A stretch of DNA of 6,009 bases, from NCBI GenBank assembly GCA_019894655.1, contig JAGXNZ010000404.1, positions 1 through 6,009 on the forward strand, given 5' to 3'. The notes beneath the pieces were generated by a model. It was not told where the DNA came from, ran no database searches, and was given only the letters and a program-made list of their open reading frames with translations. Position 1 is the first letter of the stretch; the number at the start of each line of letters is the position of its first letter. The stretch comes from Promethearchaeota archaeon. Lineage in GTDB: Archaea; Asgardarchaeota; Lokiarchaeia; Sigynarchaeales; SOKP01. This document shows, in pieces, positions 1 to 5,779 of the stretch. The translations under genes and the position numbers were made by a program.

Positions 1-6
1 ATAATT

Positions 7-32
7 TAATAATAATAATAATTAAAAATATA
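7..32 (+). promoter_or_regulatory. TATA-like promoter and (TAA)5 run before the AbrB-ACT gene
   Basis: Five tandem TAA units (7-21) lead into TTAAAAATATA (22-32). The centre of that AT-only box is about 24 nt before the ATG at 51. This is the spacing expected if an archaeal TATA box places transcription initiation at or next to the start codon, giving a leaderless mRNA. The window begins here, so further upstream elements cannot be seen. In such AT-rich DNA a TATA-like match alone is weak evidence; the spacing is the main support. Confidence 0.4.
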
Positions 33-50
33 CAAAATGTGTTCAGAATA

Positions 51-455
51 ATGAAAGAAGTCAAGATTCTTACAATTGACGAACGAGGGAGGATCGTAAT
101 TCCACAAATTGTAAGAAAATCTTTAGGGATTACGACAAATTCACAACTTATGATGATTAGTGACTCAGAAGCCAAAGAAATTAAGATTACTCCAGTAGGA
201 TTACGTAGTGAAAGTGATCTCATTAAACTGAGAATAACAATGGGTGACACTCCTGGAGCATTGGCTAAATTAGCAACAACTTTTGGAGATTTAAAGCTTA
301 GTATGATGTATAGTGAGGCAGTGATTGTAGAAAAAGATAAATCGGCTGTTTGGACAGTAATCTCGGAAAGTCCAAGTTTTCCCATAGAAGAGCTAGAAAA
401 GATATTAATGGAAAAAGGAGAAGCTCTCAAAATCGAGTTCCTTTCTTTAGAATAA
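51..455 (+). CDS. SpoVT/AbrB-ACT domain transcriptional regulator
   Basis: A 134-residue protein. Residues about 4-48 match a SpoVT/AbrB swapped-hairpin DNA-binding domain: the run ILTIDERGRIVIPQIVRKSL is the classic 'D-x-x-GRI-x-IP-x-x-x-R' signature. Residues about 57-134 look like an ACT domain, with the hallmark DTPGAL turn at 66-71, where ACT domains bind small ligands, often amino acids. The expected role is a dimeric DNA-binding regulator that responds to a metabolite; both the ligand and the target are unknown. An in-frame GTG lies at 39, but the ATG at 51 is preferred because the AbrB strand begins immediately after it and a TATA-like box sits about 24 nt upstream. The gene is followed after 38 nt by the coiled-coil gene and is probably co-transcribed with it. 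It could regulate the cluster, but no operator can be identified here. Confidence 0.88.
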   Translation: MKEVKILTIDERGRIVIPQIVRKSLGITTNSQLMMISDSEAKEIKITPVGLRSESDLIKLRITMGDTPGALAKLATTFGDLKLSMMYSEAVIVEKDKSAVWTVISESPSFPIEELEKILMEKGEALKIEFLSLE

Positions 456-479
456 GTGATTGCTAACAAAAGAGGAAAT

Positions 480-485
480 GGTGAG
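480..485 (+). promoter_or_regulatory. Shine-Dalgarno site GGTGAG
   Basis: GGTGAG lies 8 nt before the ATG at 494 and matches the GGTGA core complementary to the 3' end of archaeal 16S rRNA. It is the clearest ribosome binding site in the window. It fixes the start of the coiled-coil gene and suggests that this gene is translated from a leadered message shared with the upstream AbrB-ACT gene. The other genes have much weaker sites. Confidence 0.65.
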
Positions 486-493
486 CAAATCAA

Positions 494-1222
494 ATGGCAA
501 AGAATAAAAAGAAAGATAAAGAAAAAAGTGTTGTAGAATCACCTACTCCGAATCTGAATAATGTATTAAAATCGTCAAAGAAAACCGAATCAACTTTACA
601 CGGATTACTTAAAGTAGTAACCGAAGAAAAAAGTTTTGCCTCTTCAACTAAGAAAGAAGAAAAAATAGCCCCCCAACTTTCATATGAAACCAAAAAGCAA
701 ATTGCTGAAGATTACATGATGGAACTAGTTCCCCTCTCAGAAAGAGCACCGCATAAGAAAAGAATCCCCATTTCAACTATTGCTGAAGAGGTAAAAAGTT
801 CAGAAGATGATAAAGCTCCAACATCAAGTACAATTGAAAAACCTTCATTCTCAAAGGAAGAGAATATATACGAAAAGTTAACTGTTTTTTTTGAGGACAT
901 ATTTGATAGCTATGTAGATAGATATAACCAGTGGGAAAATTCTATATCCTCCATTCTCTCAATCCTTAGGAAAATGAGGAAAATTACCAAAAAAAACACA
1001 GAGGAGCTAGTCTCCTCAATAAGCGGTATTTATGAAAAAATCGATTATAATCTGGATCAATTCAAATTAAAAAGAGATCAAGTTGAAAAAATTACCGATG
1101 TAGATGTCGAATCTATGTCAAGTGAATTTAAAAAGGTTTTAGGATTATTAGAATTACAAGTGAAAGAATATCAATTAAAAAAGTTATCAGATGAGTACGT
1201 TCATCAGCAGCAATCATTCTGA
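494..1222 (+). CDS. Hypothetical Lys-rich protein with coiled-coil C-terminal half
   Basis: A 242-residue protein of no recognised family. Residues 1-12 are very lysine-rich (MAKNKKKDKEK). Residues about 13-120 are rich in Lys, Ser, Glu and Pro and look largely disordered, with one helix-like patch around 56-75. From about residue 123 to 236 the sequence is amphipathic and helical, with regularly spaced Leu, Ile and Phe and few Pro or Gly, suggesting a coiled coil or helical bundle. It ends in HQQQSF. There is no signal peptide or membrane segment. The start is set by the GGTGAG site 8 nt upstream. It sits directly before an actin-family gene, so it could be an actin partner (bundler, nucleator or anchor), by loose analogy with the coiled-coil arcadins encoded beside crenactin. 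I see no sequence similarity to arcadins, so this is context only. Confidence 0.75.
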   Translation: MAKNKKKDKEKSVVESPTPNLNNVLKSSKKTESTLHGLLKVVTEEKSFASSTKKEEKIAPQLSYETKKQIAEDYMMELVPLSERAPHKKRIPISTIAEEVKSSEDDKAPTSSTIEKPSFSKEENIYEKLTVFFEDIFDSYVDRYNQWENSISSILSILRKMRKITKKNTEELVSSISGIYEKIDYNLDQFKLKRDQVEKITDVDVESMSSEFKKVLGLLELQVKEYQLKKLSDEYVHQQQSF

Positions 1223-1236
1223 TATTATTAATTGTT

Positions 1237-1244
1237 TTTTAAAA
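1237..1244 (+). promoter_or_regulatory. TATA-like box before the actin-family gene
   Basis: TTTTAAAA is centred about 36 nt before the ATG at 1277, in the 54-nt gap after the coiled-coil gene. An archaeal TATA box here would start transcription near 1265 and leave a leader of about 10 nt. No good Shine-Dalgarno sequence lies in that leader. The same TTTTAAAA core recurs twice before the CHAT gene, which may mean a shared promoter style. The gap is also short enough for read-through from upstream. Confidence 0.35.
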
Positions 1245-1276
1245 CCCTGATACTAACCAATTTAGTAAGTAAAATT

Positions 1277-2461
1277 ATGGCAAATAGTGAAAACAATTAT
1301 TTAACTCCATTAATTCTCGATATTGGGAGTAATAATTTCAGATTAGGATGGGCTGGAGGAGATTTTCCAGATATTATTGCTCCTAGCGTATATGTTGATA
1401 TTGCTGATTATCTTTTTACTTCTGATATCAGTGGATCAGACACTATTAGTGGTTTGGAAGAAATATTTCTTGATACGGATACTCAGATACATTTGGTTGG
1501 TTTTGATGCGCTTAAATATCAAAACATCTTAAAGATTCGAGAGTTTAGTAAAGAGAAAGACTATAACATTCTATCCAAGTTTTTTTCCCATTACTACCAA
1601 CAATTAAACATTCCAGTGGAATCGCATTTTAAGCAACCGTTAATAATTATAACTCCATTCTATAAATCGGAATTAGAAAAATCAAAACTCCAAGAGGTAT
1701 TTTTTAATTCTTTAAACTTCCCTTATATTTTGTTTTTACCCGAGAGTCAAGCTATTCTATCGACATTACAAAAATCTAGTGGAATTGTGGTGAATATCGG
1801 AGAATCTTATACGTCAATCTCTTCAATTTTTCATGGGTTTACTAACTTAATGGCGAGAGATATGTTTCCAATAACAGGTAAAAATATTACTAATTATCTC
1901 CTAAATCTAATTTTAAGCAAGATTAGCTCCTCAAAAAACACGTATCTCGATAAAAAGATTACTAAGGAGATTAAAGATAAAATATCTCTTTGTATTCTCG
2001 ATCCTAAGGAAGAAAGGAAAAGAGTTAAAGAGGGGTTAACTAAATACGATCGAATCATTGATTTACCAGATGGAAGCAAATTAAAATTGAACTCTGAGCG
2101 GTTTCTCTTGTCAGAACCTCTATTCGATCCTAAGATCATTCATATCGATTACATAGGATTAGCTGAAGCTATTTCAAAAGTAGTAATGTCGTGGGACAGA
2201 GAAAATTGGGAAGAACTCCTGTCTAACGTGATACTTTCAGGAGGAAGTAGCTTGATTACAGGATTGAGTGAAAGAATCGAAGTTGAATTACAGAAGTTTT
2301 TTTCAGAAAAGTTAAAACCAAAAATCAAAGTAGTAGCAGCCTCCGGAAGAGAAAACATGGGTTGGATTGGAGCTTCAGTTCTATTTTCAAAAGACCAATT
2401 AAAGAAAGGGTGGATTAGAAATCCTTCTCATCAGGAGTTAGAGCAACAACAAGCTGGTTAA
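1277..2461 (+). CDS. Divergent actin-family protein (actin-related)
   Basis: A 394-residue protein that aligns along its length with eukaryotic-type actin (about 375 residues). Landmarks: phosphate-1 LILDIGSNNF with D15 (actin D11); Q158 in ESQAIL (actin Q137); phosphate-2 GIVVNIGES at 169-177; GKNITNYLL matching actin GRDLTDYLM; LPDG at 263-266 followed by NSERF; the adenosine motif NVILSGGSS with S321-G322-G323; and WIG at 363-365. Departures from actin: the D154 equivalent is N173, the H161 equivalent appears to be S180, K18 is R22, and the subdomain-2 region is about 16 residues longer. These suggest ATP binding with weakened or altered hydrolysis. A TTG-initiated extension from 1232 is possible, but the ATG at 1277 matches the actin N-terminus better. 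It is too divergent to call a canonical lokiactin, so an ARP-like role is more likely. Flanked by a coiled-coil gene and a CHAT gene on the same strand. Confidence 0.92.
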   Translation: MANSENNYLTPLILDIGSNNFRLGWAGGDFPDIIAPSVYVDIADYLFTSDISGSDTISGLEEIFLDTDTQIHLVGFDALKYQNILKIREFSKEKDYNILSKFFSHYYQQLNIPVESHFKQPLIIITPFYKSELEKSKLQEVFFNSLNFPYILFLPESQAILSTLQKSSGIVVNIGESYTSISSIFHGFTNLMARDMFPITGKNITNYLLNLILSKISSSKNTYLDKKITKEIKDKISLCILDPKEERKRVKEGLTKYDRIIDLPDGSKLKLNSERFLLSEPLFDPKIIHIDYIGLAEAISKVVMSWDRENWEELLSNVILSGGSSLITGLSERIEVELQKFFSEKLKPKIKVVAASGRENMGWIGASVLFSKDQLKKGWIRNPSHQELEQQQAG

Positions 2462-2463
2462 AC

Positions 2464-2485
2464 AATTTTAAAAAATTTTAAAATT
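2464..2485 (+). promoter_or_regulatory. Tandem AATTTTAAAA promoter-like repeat before the CHAT gene
   Basis: AATTTTAAAA occurs twice head to tail (2464-2473 and 2474-2483) and is followed by TT, in the 43-nt gap after the actin gene. The second TTTTAAAA is centred about 25 nt before the ATG at 2505, the right spacing for a TATA box driving a leaderless transcript. The 10-bp period is about one helical turn, and each unit contains the palindrome TTTTAAAA, so it could also be a paired protein-binding site. The low complexity of the DNA limits confidence. Confidence 0.42.
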
Positions 2486-2504
2486 ATTAGAAGTAGTGGA
2501 AAGC

Positions 2505-5093
2505 ATGGTTATTAGTTTAAGCACGCGATCAGAATTCCTAAAGGGATTCCAAAAGAAAGTTATTCAAGGAAGAAAACTGTTACAGTTTTCAAATCATCTT
2601 TGGGCAGATAGATTATTGACTGATTTATATTTTGATATCGAAAAAACTGAATGGCTCGATATCCAAAAAAAGCATCAATTAATAATGATTATATCAAATT
2701 CTTGGTGGATGTATATCAATTCATTGATTCATAGGACTGAAGAGGGTATTGACATAGATTTTATTAGATATGTCGATGCATATAAACGTTTTTTTTCGTT
2801 TTTGTCTAAATTAGACGATTTTTACCTACTTAATAACTTTGCAACTAACTTACTTAAATCATTTACTAAAATGGATTCTTTATCTCAAAAGGGTATAACA
2901 AAGTTTATCAATTCTTTCTGTGTCAAGGTAATTGAAAGGGAAGATTATATCAAGTTAATCGAATTGCAGTTAGTTTTGATGTATTTAAGAAAATCAGTTG
3001 TTCCTCAGGAGTTTTTTCATTTAAGTATGGAGGTGTTAGGTAGAACAATTTTTAAACTCGAACCAGGGAAACGGGCTTTATTTCTCTATGTTTTTATAGA
3101 GAACGTGAATGTAAATTTTCAACTGATGGAGAATTCTGAAGAATTCGTAAAGATTATGATTAAAATCTTGGTAAATAGAATTCCAGGCTATTTAAAGAAC
3201 GAATTTAGTAATATGGGTAAGATTTCAATTAATGAACGAAATTTTAACACTATTTTAGGGGATTTAGAAGGATTAATTTATTACTTAAACAACATTGGAG
3301 AGCATTCTTGGATAATTCCTATTATAAAAAATCTATTTTCTAAAATTCAAGCGTTCCATTCATATGGAGATGCCGTTACATATATCAGGAAATTTATAGA
3401 TTTTGCAATTACTAGAAATAGATTTGAGATTGCGTTTCAAATTTACGATTTTCTCGAAGATCTTTTCTTGTATCAGACGGATCTTGGATACGATAACATT
3501 TTAATTGAACTTTGGGTCGAGGCATGCAAAAAATTCGTAGAAATGAAGGAAAAGAAATATCTTTTGCAATCTATTGAAAAGTTAAATACACACCTAAAAA
3601 TTCCTCAAACTAATGCTCAACTGTATCACTTCTTTTATACATGTAATTTCTTATGGAAATTTAAGTCATTATTTTTCTCATTAGAACAAAAAGATTTTTG
3701 GCAAATGATGTTTTATCGAGTTGTATATGAGCAAAAAGATTTTAAACTCGCTCAAAAAATTATACCTTATTTAGAGAAAAACTTAATAAATGCAATTGGC
3801 AATACTCTTGTTTTATATAACGAGACGGAATCACTTAGAAGAGAAATTTATTCTTTTGGAAAGGAAAACTTACTTTTTACTGGTTTTGAAGAAGGGTTTG
3901 TAATAAAAAAGATGGTATTTAGGATAGACCACGAGGGTTTAATTTCTATTCGAATGATATCCGTTGATGATAAAATAGTTGAGGGAAAAATTTTCAACGA
4001 ATATTGGAACGATGCACATATAATAGATATTTATAATGACATTTTTTCAGACGGCCAAGAAAAAAAATATAACTTTAGCGTAAACGAATTCGGTAGGTTG
4101 TTATATGTATTTCTACCAATTAAAATTCGCACCTTTTTAGAGCAGTTTGAGATTAAGTCTTTAAATATCACACCCGAAATTTATTTTATTTTAGATGAGA
4201 TGACGATTCCTTTCGAATTGATTTATGACAATAATTTTTTCTTATTAAAATATTCTATTGGGTATATCATTGGAGAACCACCTCTTGGAGGGGTCCCTTT
4301 TGGACACGATACGGATGAAAAAGAAGAAAAGCTAACGAGAGACGGTAATTTCAATGTCCTGATCATCGATTCCATAAATTCTTCAGGACCTATAACGTGG
4401 AACGAAGAAATTAAATCAAAAGAGTTAATATTCCCTTTCAAATCAGGAATTAATGAATTTAACTATATAGCTGAATTTTTCAACAATCGCGAAGAGGTAA
4501 ATCAAATAACCGTCTTAATGGGCCCTGATTCTTCTCGAGATAATATTCTAACACATATAGAAACTGGATCGAATCATATCATCCATTTTGTTGGAAATAT
4601 TTTTTATTCAAAATGGAATCCAAGGGATAGCTTTTTCCTCTCTAATGATAATGAAATAATAACATTTAATGATATTAACAATTCAATAAAAGCGAACTCT
4701 AGCGCAGAAAAACCGTTTTTGTTTTTTAATTCTCAAATTTATGATACTGATGGTAAAAAGTTAAAGAATGTTTTACGCACATTTGGAGAAATAGTTGAAT
4801 ATTTCGATTATGAGCGAATTACAGGTGTAATGTCCAGAAATTATCCGATCTTTAATGACGAGACAAAGGAAATAATCGCTAACTTTTATATCAATTTATT
4901 TAACGATTTTAGCCAAGGTGTTTCCCTTATGAAGGCACGACAAACATGTATGGCAAATAAAATGACTAAGCTTGTAGAAAAGAAATTTGATGAGTTATCG
5001 GCAGAGGAGGGCGTAAAAAACATTGATTTAGAAGGATCACTAGCTATCTCAAGCTATATGCTTTTTGGTAAACCTTGGAAAAAATTAAGTTAG
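2505..5093 (+). CDS. Helical-repeat protein with catalytically degenerate CHAT domain
   Basis: An 862-residue protein. Residues about 1-455 are almost wholly helical and look like a TPR-type or other alpha-solenoid, without crisp TPR consensus. Residues about 464-525 form a beta-rich linker of the kind that often precedes CHAT. Residues about 526-862 match a CHAT domain (clan CD, caspase/separase fold): GRLLY at 530-534, IPFELIYD at 568-575 (usual form 'lPWELlyd'), HIIHFVGN at 691-698, PFLFFNSQ at 737-744, GVMSRNYPIFNDE from 774, FYINLF at 794-799, and a terminal SSYMLFGKPW. In active members the fourth motif reads 'HFa-x-HG' and the fifth 'L-x-AC'. Here the catalytic His position is N698 and the Cys position is Q744, so peptidase activity is unlikely. 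A GTG at 2496 would add three residues; the ATG at 2505 is preferred from the TATA spacing. No membrane segments. Likely a scaffold or sensor; the separase-like layout (helical superhelix plus C-terminal protease fold) is notable but unproven. Confidence 0.85.
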   Translation: MVISLSTRSEFLKGFQKKVIQGRKLLQFSNHLWADRLLTDLYFDIEKTEWLDIQKKHQLIMIISNSWWMYINSLIHRTEEGIDIDFIRYVDAYKRFFSFLSKLDDFYLLNNFATNLLKSFTKMDSLSQKGITKFINSFCVKVIEREDYIKLIELQLVLMYLRKSVVPQEFFHLSMEVLGRTIFKLEPGKRALFLYVFIENVNVNFQLMENSEEFVKIMIKILVNRIPGYLKNEFSNMGKISINERNFNTILGDLEGLIYYLNNIGEHSWIIPIIKNLFSKIQAFHSYGDAVTYIRKFIDFAITRNRFEIAFQIYDFLEDLFLYQTDLGYDNILIELWVEACKKFVEMKEKKYLLQSIEKLNTHLKIPQTNAQLYHFFYTCNFLWKFKSLFFSLEQKDFWQMMFYRVVYEQKDFKLAQKIIPYLEKNLINAIGNTLVLYNETESLRREIYSFGKENLLFTGFEEGFVIKKMVFRIDHEGLISIRMISVDDKIVEGKIFNEYWNDAHIIDIYNDIFSDGQEKKYNFSVNEFGRLLYVFLPIKIRTFLEQFEIKSLNITPEIYFILDEMTIPFELIYDNNFFLLKYSIGYIIGEPPLGGVPFGHDTDEKEEKLTRDGNFNVLIIDSINSSGPITWNEEIKSKELIFPFKSGINEFNYIAEFFNNREEVNQITVLMGPDSSRDNILTHIETGSNHIIHFVGNIFYSKWNPRDSFFLSNDNEIITFNDINNSIKANSSAEKPFLFFNSQIYDTDGKKLKNVLRTFGEIVEYFDYERITGVMSRNYPIFNDETKEIIANFYINLFNDFSQGVSLMKARQTCMANKMTKLVEKKFDELSAEEGVKNIDLEGSLAISSYMLFGKPWKKLS

Positions 5094-5167
5094 AAAAACA
5101 ATTATAGAGTTATAATGTAATCCCTTCGTTTTGCTTAAACTTAATTAAAAGTACTCATATTAAAACA

Positions 5168-5176
5168 TTAAATTTA
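5168..5176 (+). promoter_or_regulatory. Possible TATA-like box before the zipper/PLD-like gene
   Basis: TTAAATTTA is centred about 25 nt before the ATG at 5197, in a 103-nt gap that is the longest between genes in the window. This fits a leaderless start, and no Shine-Dalgarno site is visible before that ATG. Near the front of the same gap a T-rich stretch around 5123-5137 could end the CHAT transcript, but it is not a convincing oligo-T terminator. Nothing else is evident in the gap. Confidence 0.3.
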
Positions 5177-5196
5177 GAAACATAAATTGGTCTAAA

Positions 5197-5736
5197 ATGT
5201 CAGATAGGATTATTGAACTCCGCGTTGAAAATAACAGACTTAAGAATGAGGTACAAAATTTAGAAAATAAAGTATTATCATTAGTAGGAATGATTAGTTT
5301 AGAACCTTCGGGAGGTCCTGAACGCAAGAATGTTCTCAATGAGCATTTAATTAATCTAATTACTTCAACATCTATTCAACTTAATATTGTTTCACCTAAA
5401 ATCGATAAATTTTACAGCATAGAACTTAAAAAGCTGACTGAGAAAGGAATTCCAATACTTATCATTACTAACGATAGAGGTAGTATTCCAAAAATTTACC
5501 AAGAAATCTATGACGATTTAAAAAAAACTTCAGGAATAAGCATAATTAATAACCCAAATGTTAGATATCTATTAATTTTCAATGCTGAAGAAGGTATTTA
5601 TTCCGGTGGCTCATTAGATAAAGAAGAACTAGAAAAATCTATTCTTATTATTACGCGTATCAAAGAAAGCGCTAAACTCAGAAAAATCGCTGAAATATTT
5701 AGTTTAATGCTCCCCTCTTTTATGAGGAGCAAATAA
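5197..5736 (+). CDS. Leucine-zipper protein with PLD-like domain lacking HKD
   Basis: A 179-residue protein in two parts. Residues 3-31 form a textbook short coiled coil: Leu at 8, 15, 22 and 29 (d positions) and I5, N12, V19, V26 (a positions). An Asn at a central a position favours parallel dimers in known zippers. Residues about 47-172 resemble the phospholipase-D-like fold seen in PLD-type nucleases and in the effector domain of archaeal TrmB regulators: an N-terminal helix, LNIVSPKID, then GIPILIITN, then NVRYLLIFNAEEGIYSGGSL at 121-140, where HKD enzymes place their catalytic motif and trailing G-S. The His and Lys are absent, so a catalytic role is unlikely. The domain call is tentative because it rests on strand pattern and the GG-S turn. 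No separate DNA-binding domain is visible. It may act as a dimeric binding or adaptor protein. Confidence 0.7.
   Translation: MSDRIIELRVENNRLKNEVQNLENKVLSLVGMISLEPSGGPERKNVLNEHLINLITSTSIQLNIVSPKIDKFYSIELKKLTEKGIPILIITNDRGSIPKIYQEIYDDLKKTSGISIINNPNVRYLLIFNAEEGIYSGGSLDKEELEKSILIITRIKESAKLRKIAEIFSLMLPSFMRSK
5709..5730 (+). other. GC-rich hairpin at the 3' end of the zipper/PLD-like gene
   Basis: An inverted repeat pairs GCTCC-c-CTC (5709-5717) with GAGGAGC (5724-5730) around a six-base TTTTAT loop, with one bulged C. It overlaps the last codons of the gene (Met-Leu-Pro-Ser-Phe-Met-Arg-Ser). It stands out as a GC-rich stem in very AT-rich DNA. A T-rich run (5751-5761) lies about 20 nt downstream, too far for a classical intrinsic terminator. 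It may stabilise or process the 3' end, or it may be a by-product of the coding sequence. Confidence 0.3.
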
Positions 5737-5779
5737 CTAATAATTCTATAGTTTATCTTTTGAAAGTGGGATTATATAA

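Noticed and set aside
7..21. (TAA)5 as a functional microsatellite
   Set aside because: Five short units in very AT-rich intergenic DNA at the window edge are expected by chance. It is kept only as part of the promoter description.
39..50. GTG start at 39 for the AbrB-ACT gene
   Set aside because: It adds only four residues before the AbrB strand and lies too close to the TATA-like box for a normal start, whereas the ATG at 51 fits both.
490..693. Open frame on the - strand, antisense to the coiled-coil gene
   Set aside because: It lies wholly opposite a + strand gene with a good Shine-Dalgarno site. Its Phe/Ser-rich composition is the expected shadow of Lys/Glu-rich coding DNA.
494..1222. 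Naming the coiled-coil protein an arcadin
   Set aside because: Only the position beside an actin gene and the coiled-coil character agree. No arcadin sequence motif was recognised.
1232..1276. TTG start at 1232 giving a 15-residue N-terminal extension on the actin
   Set aside because: TTG is a rare start, it would place the TATA-like TTTTAAAA inside the gene, and actin alignment needs no extension. The ATG at 1277 is preferred.
1277..2461. Calling the actin-family protein MreB, ParM or DnaK-like
   Set aside because: The LPDG-NSERF region, the NVILSGG adenosine motif and WIG near the C-terminus follow eukaryotic-type actin rather than bacterial actin homologues.
4575..4586. H691 and H694 in HIIHFVGN as catalytic histidines of the CHAT domain
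   Set aside because: In CHAT and separase motifs the catalytic His is the later one, directly preceding Gly in 'H-F-x-x-H-G'. H694 aligns with the earlier, non-catalytic His, and the catalytic position is N698.
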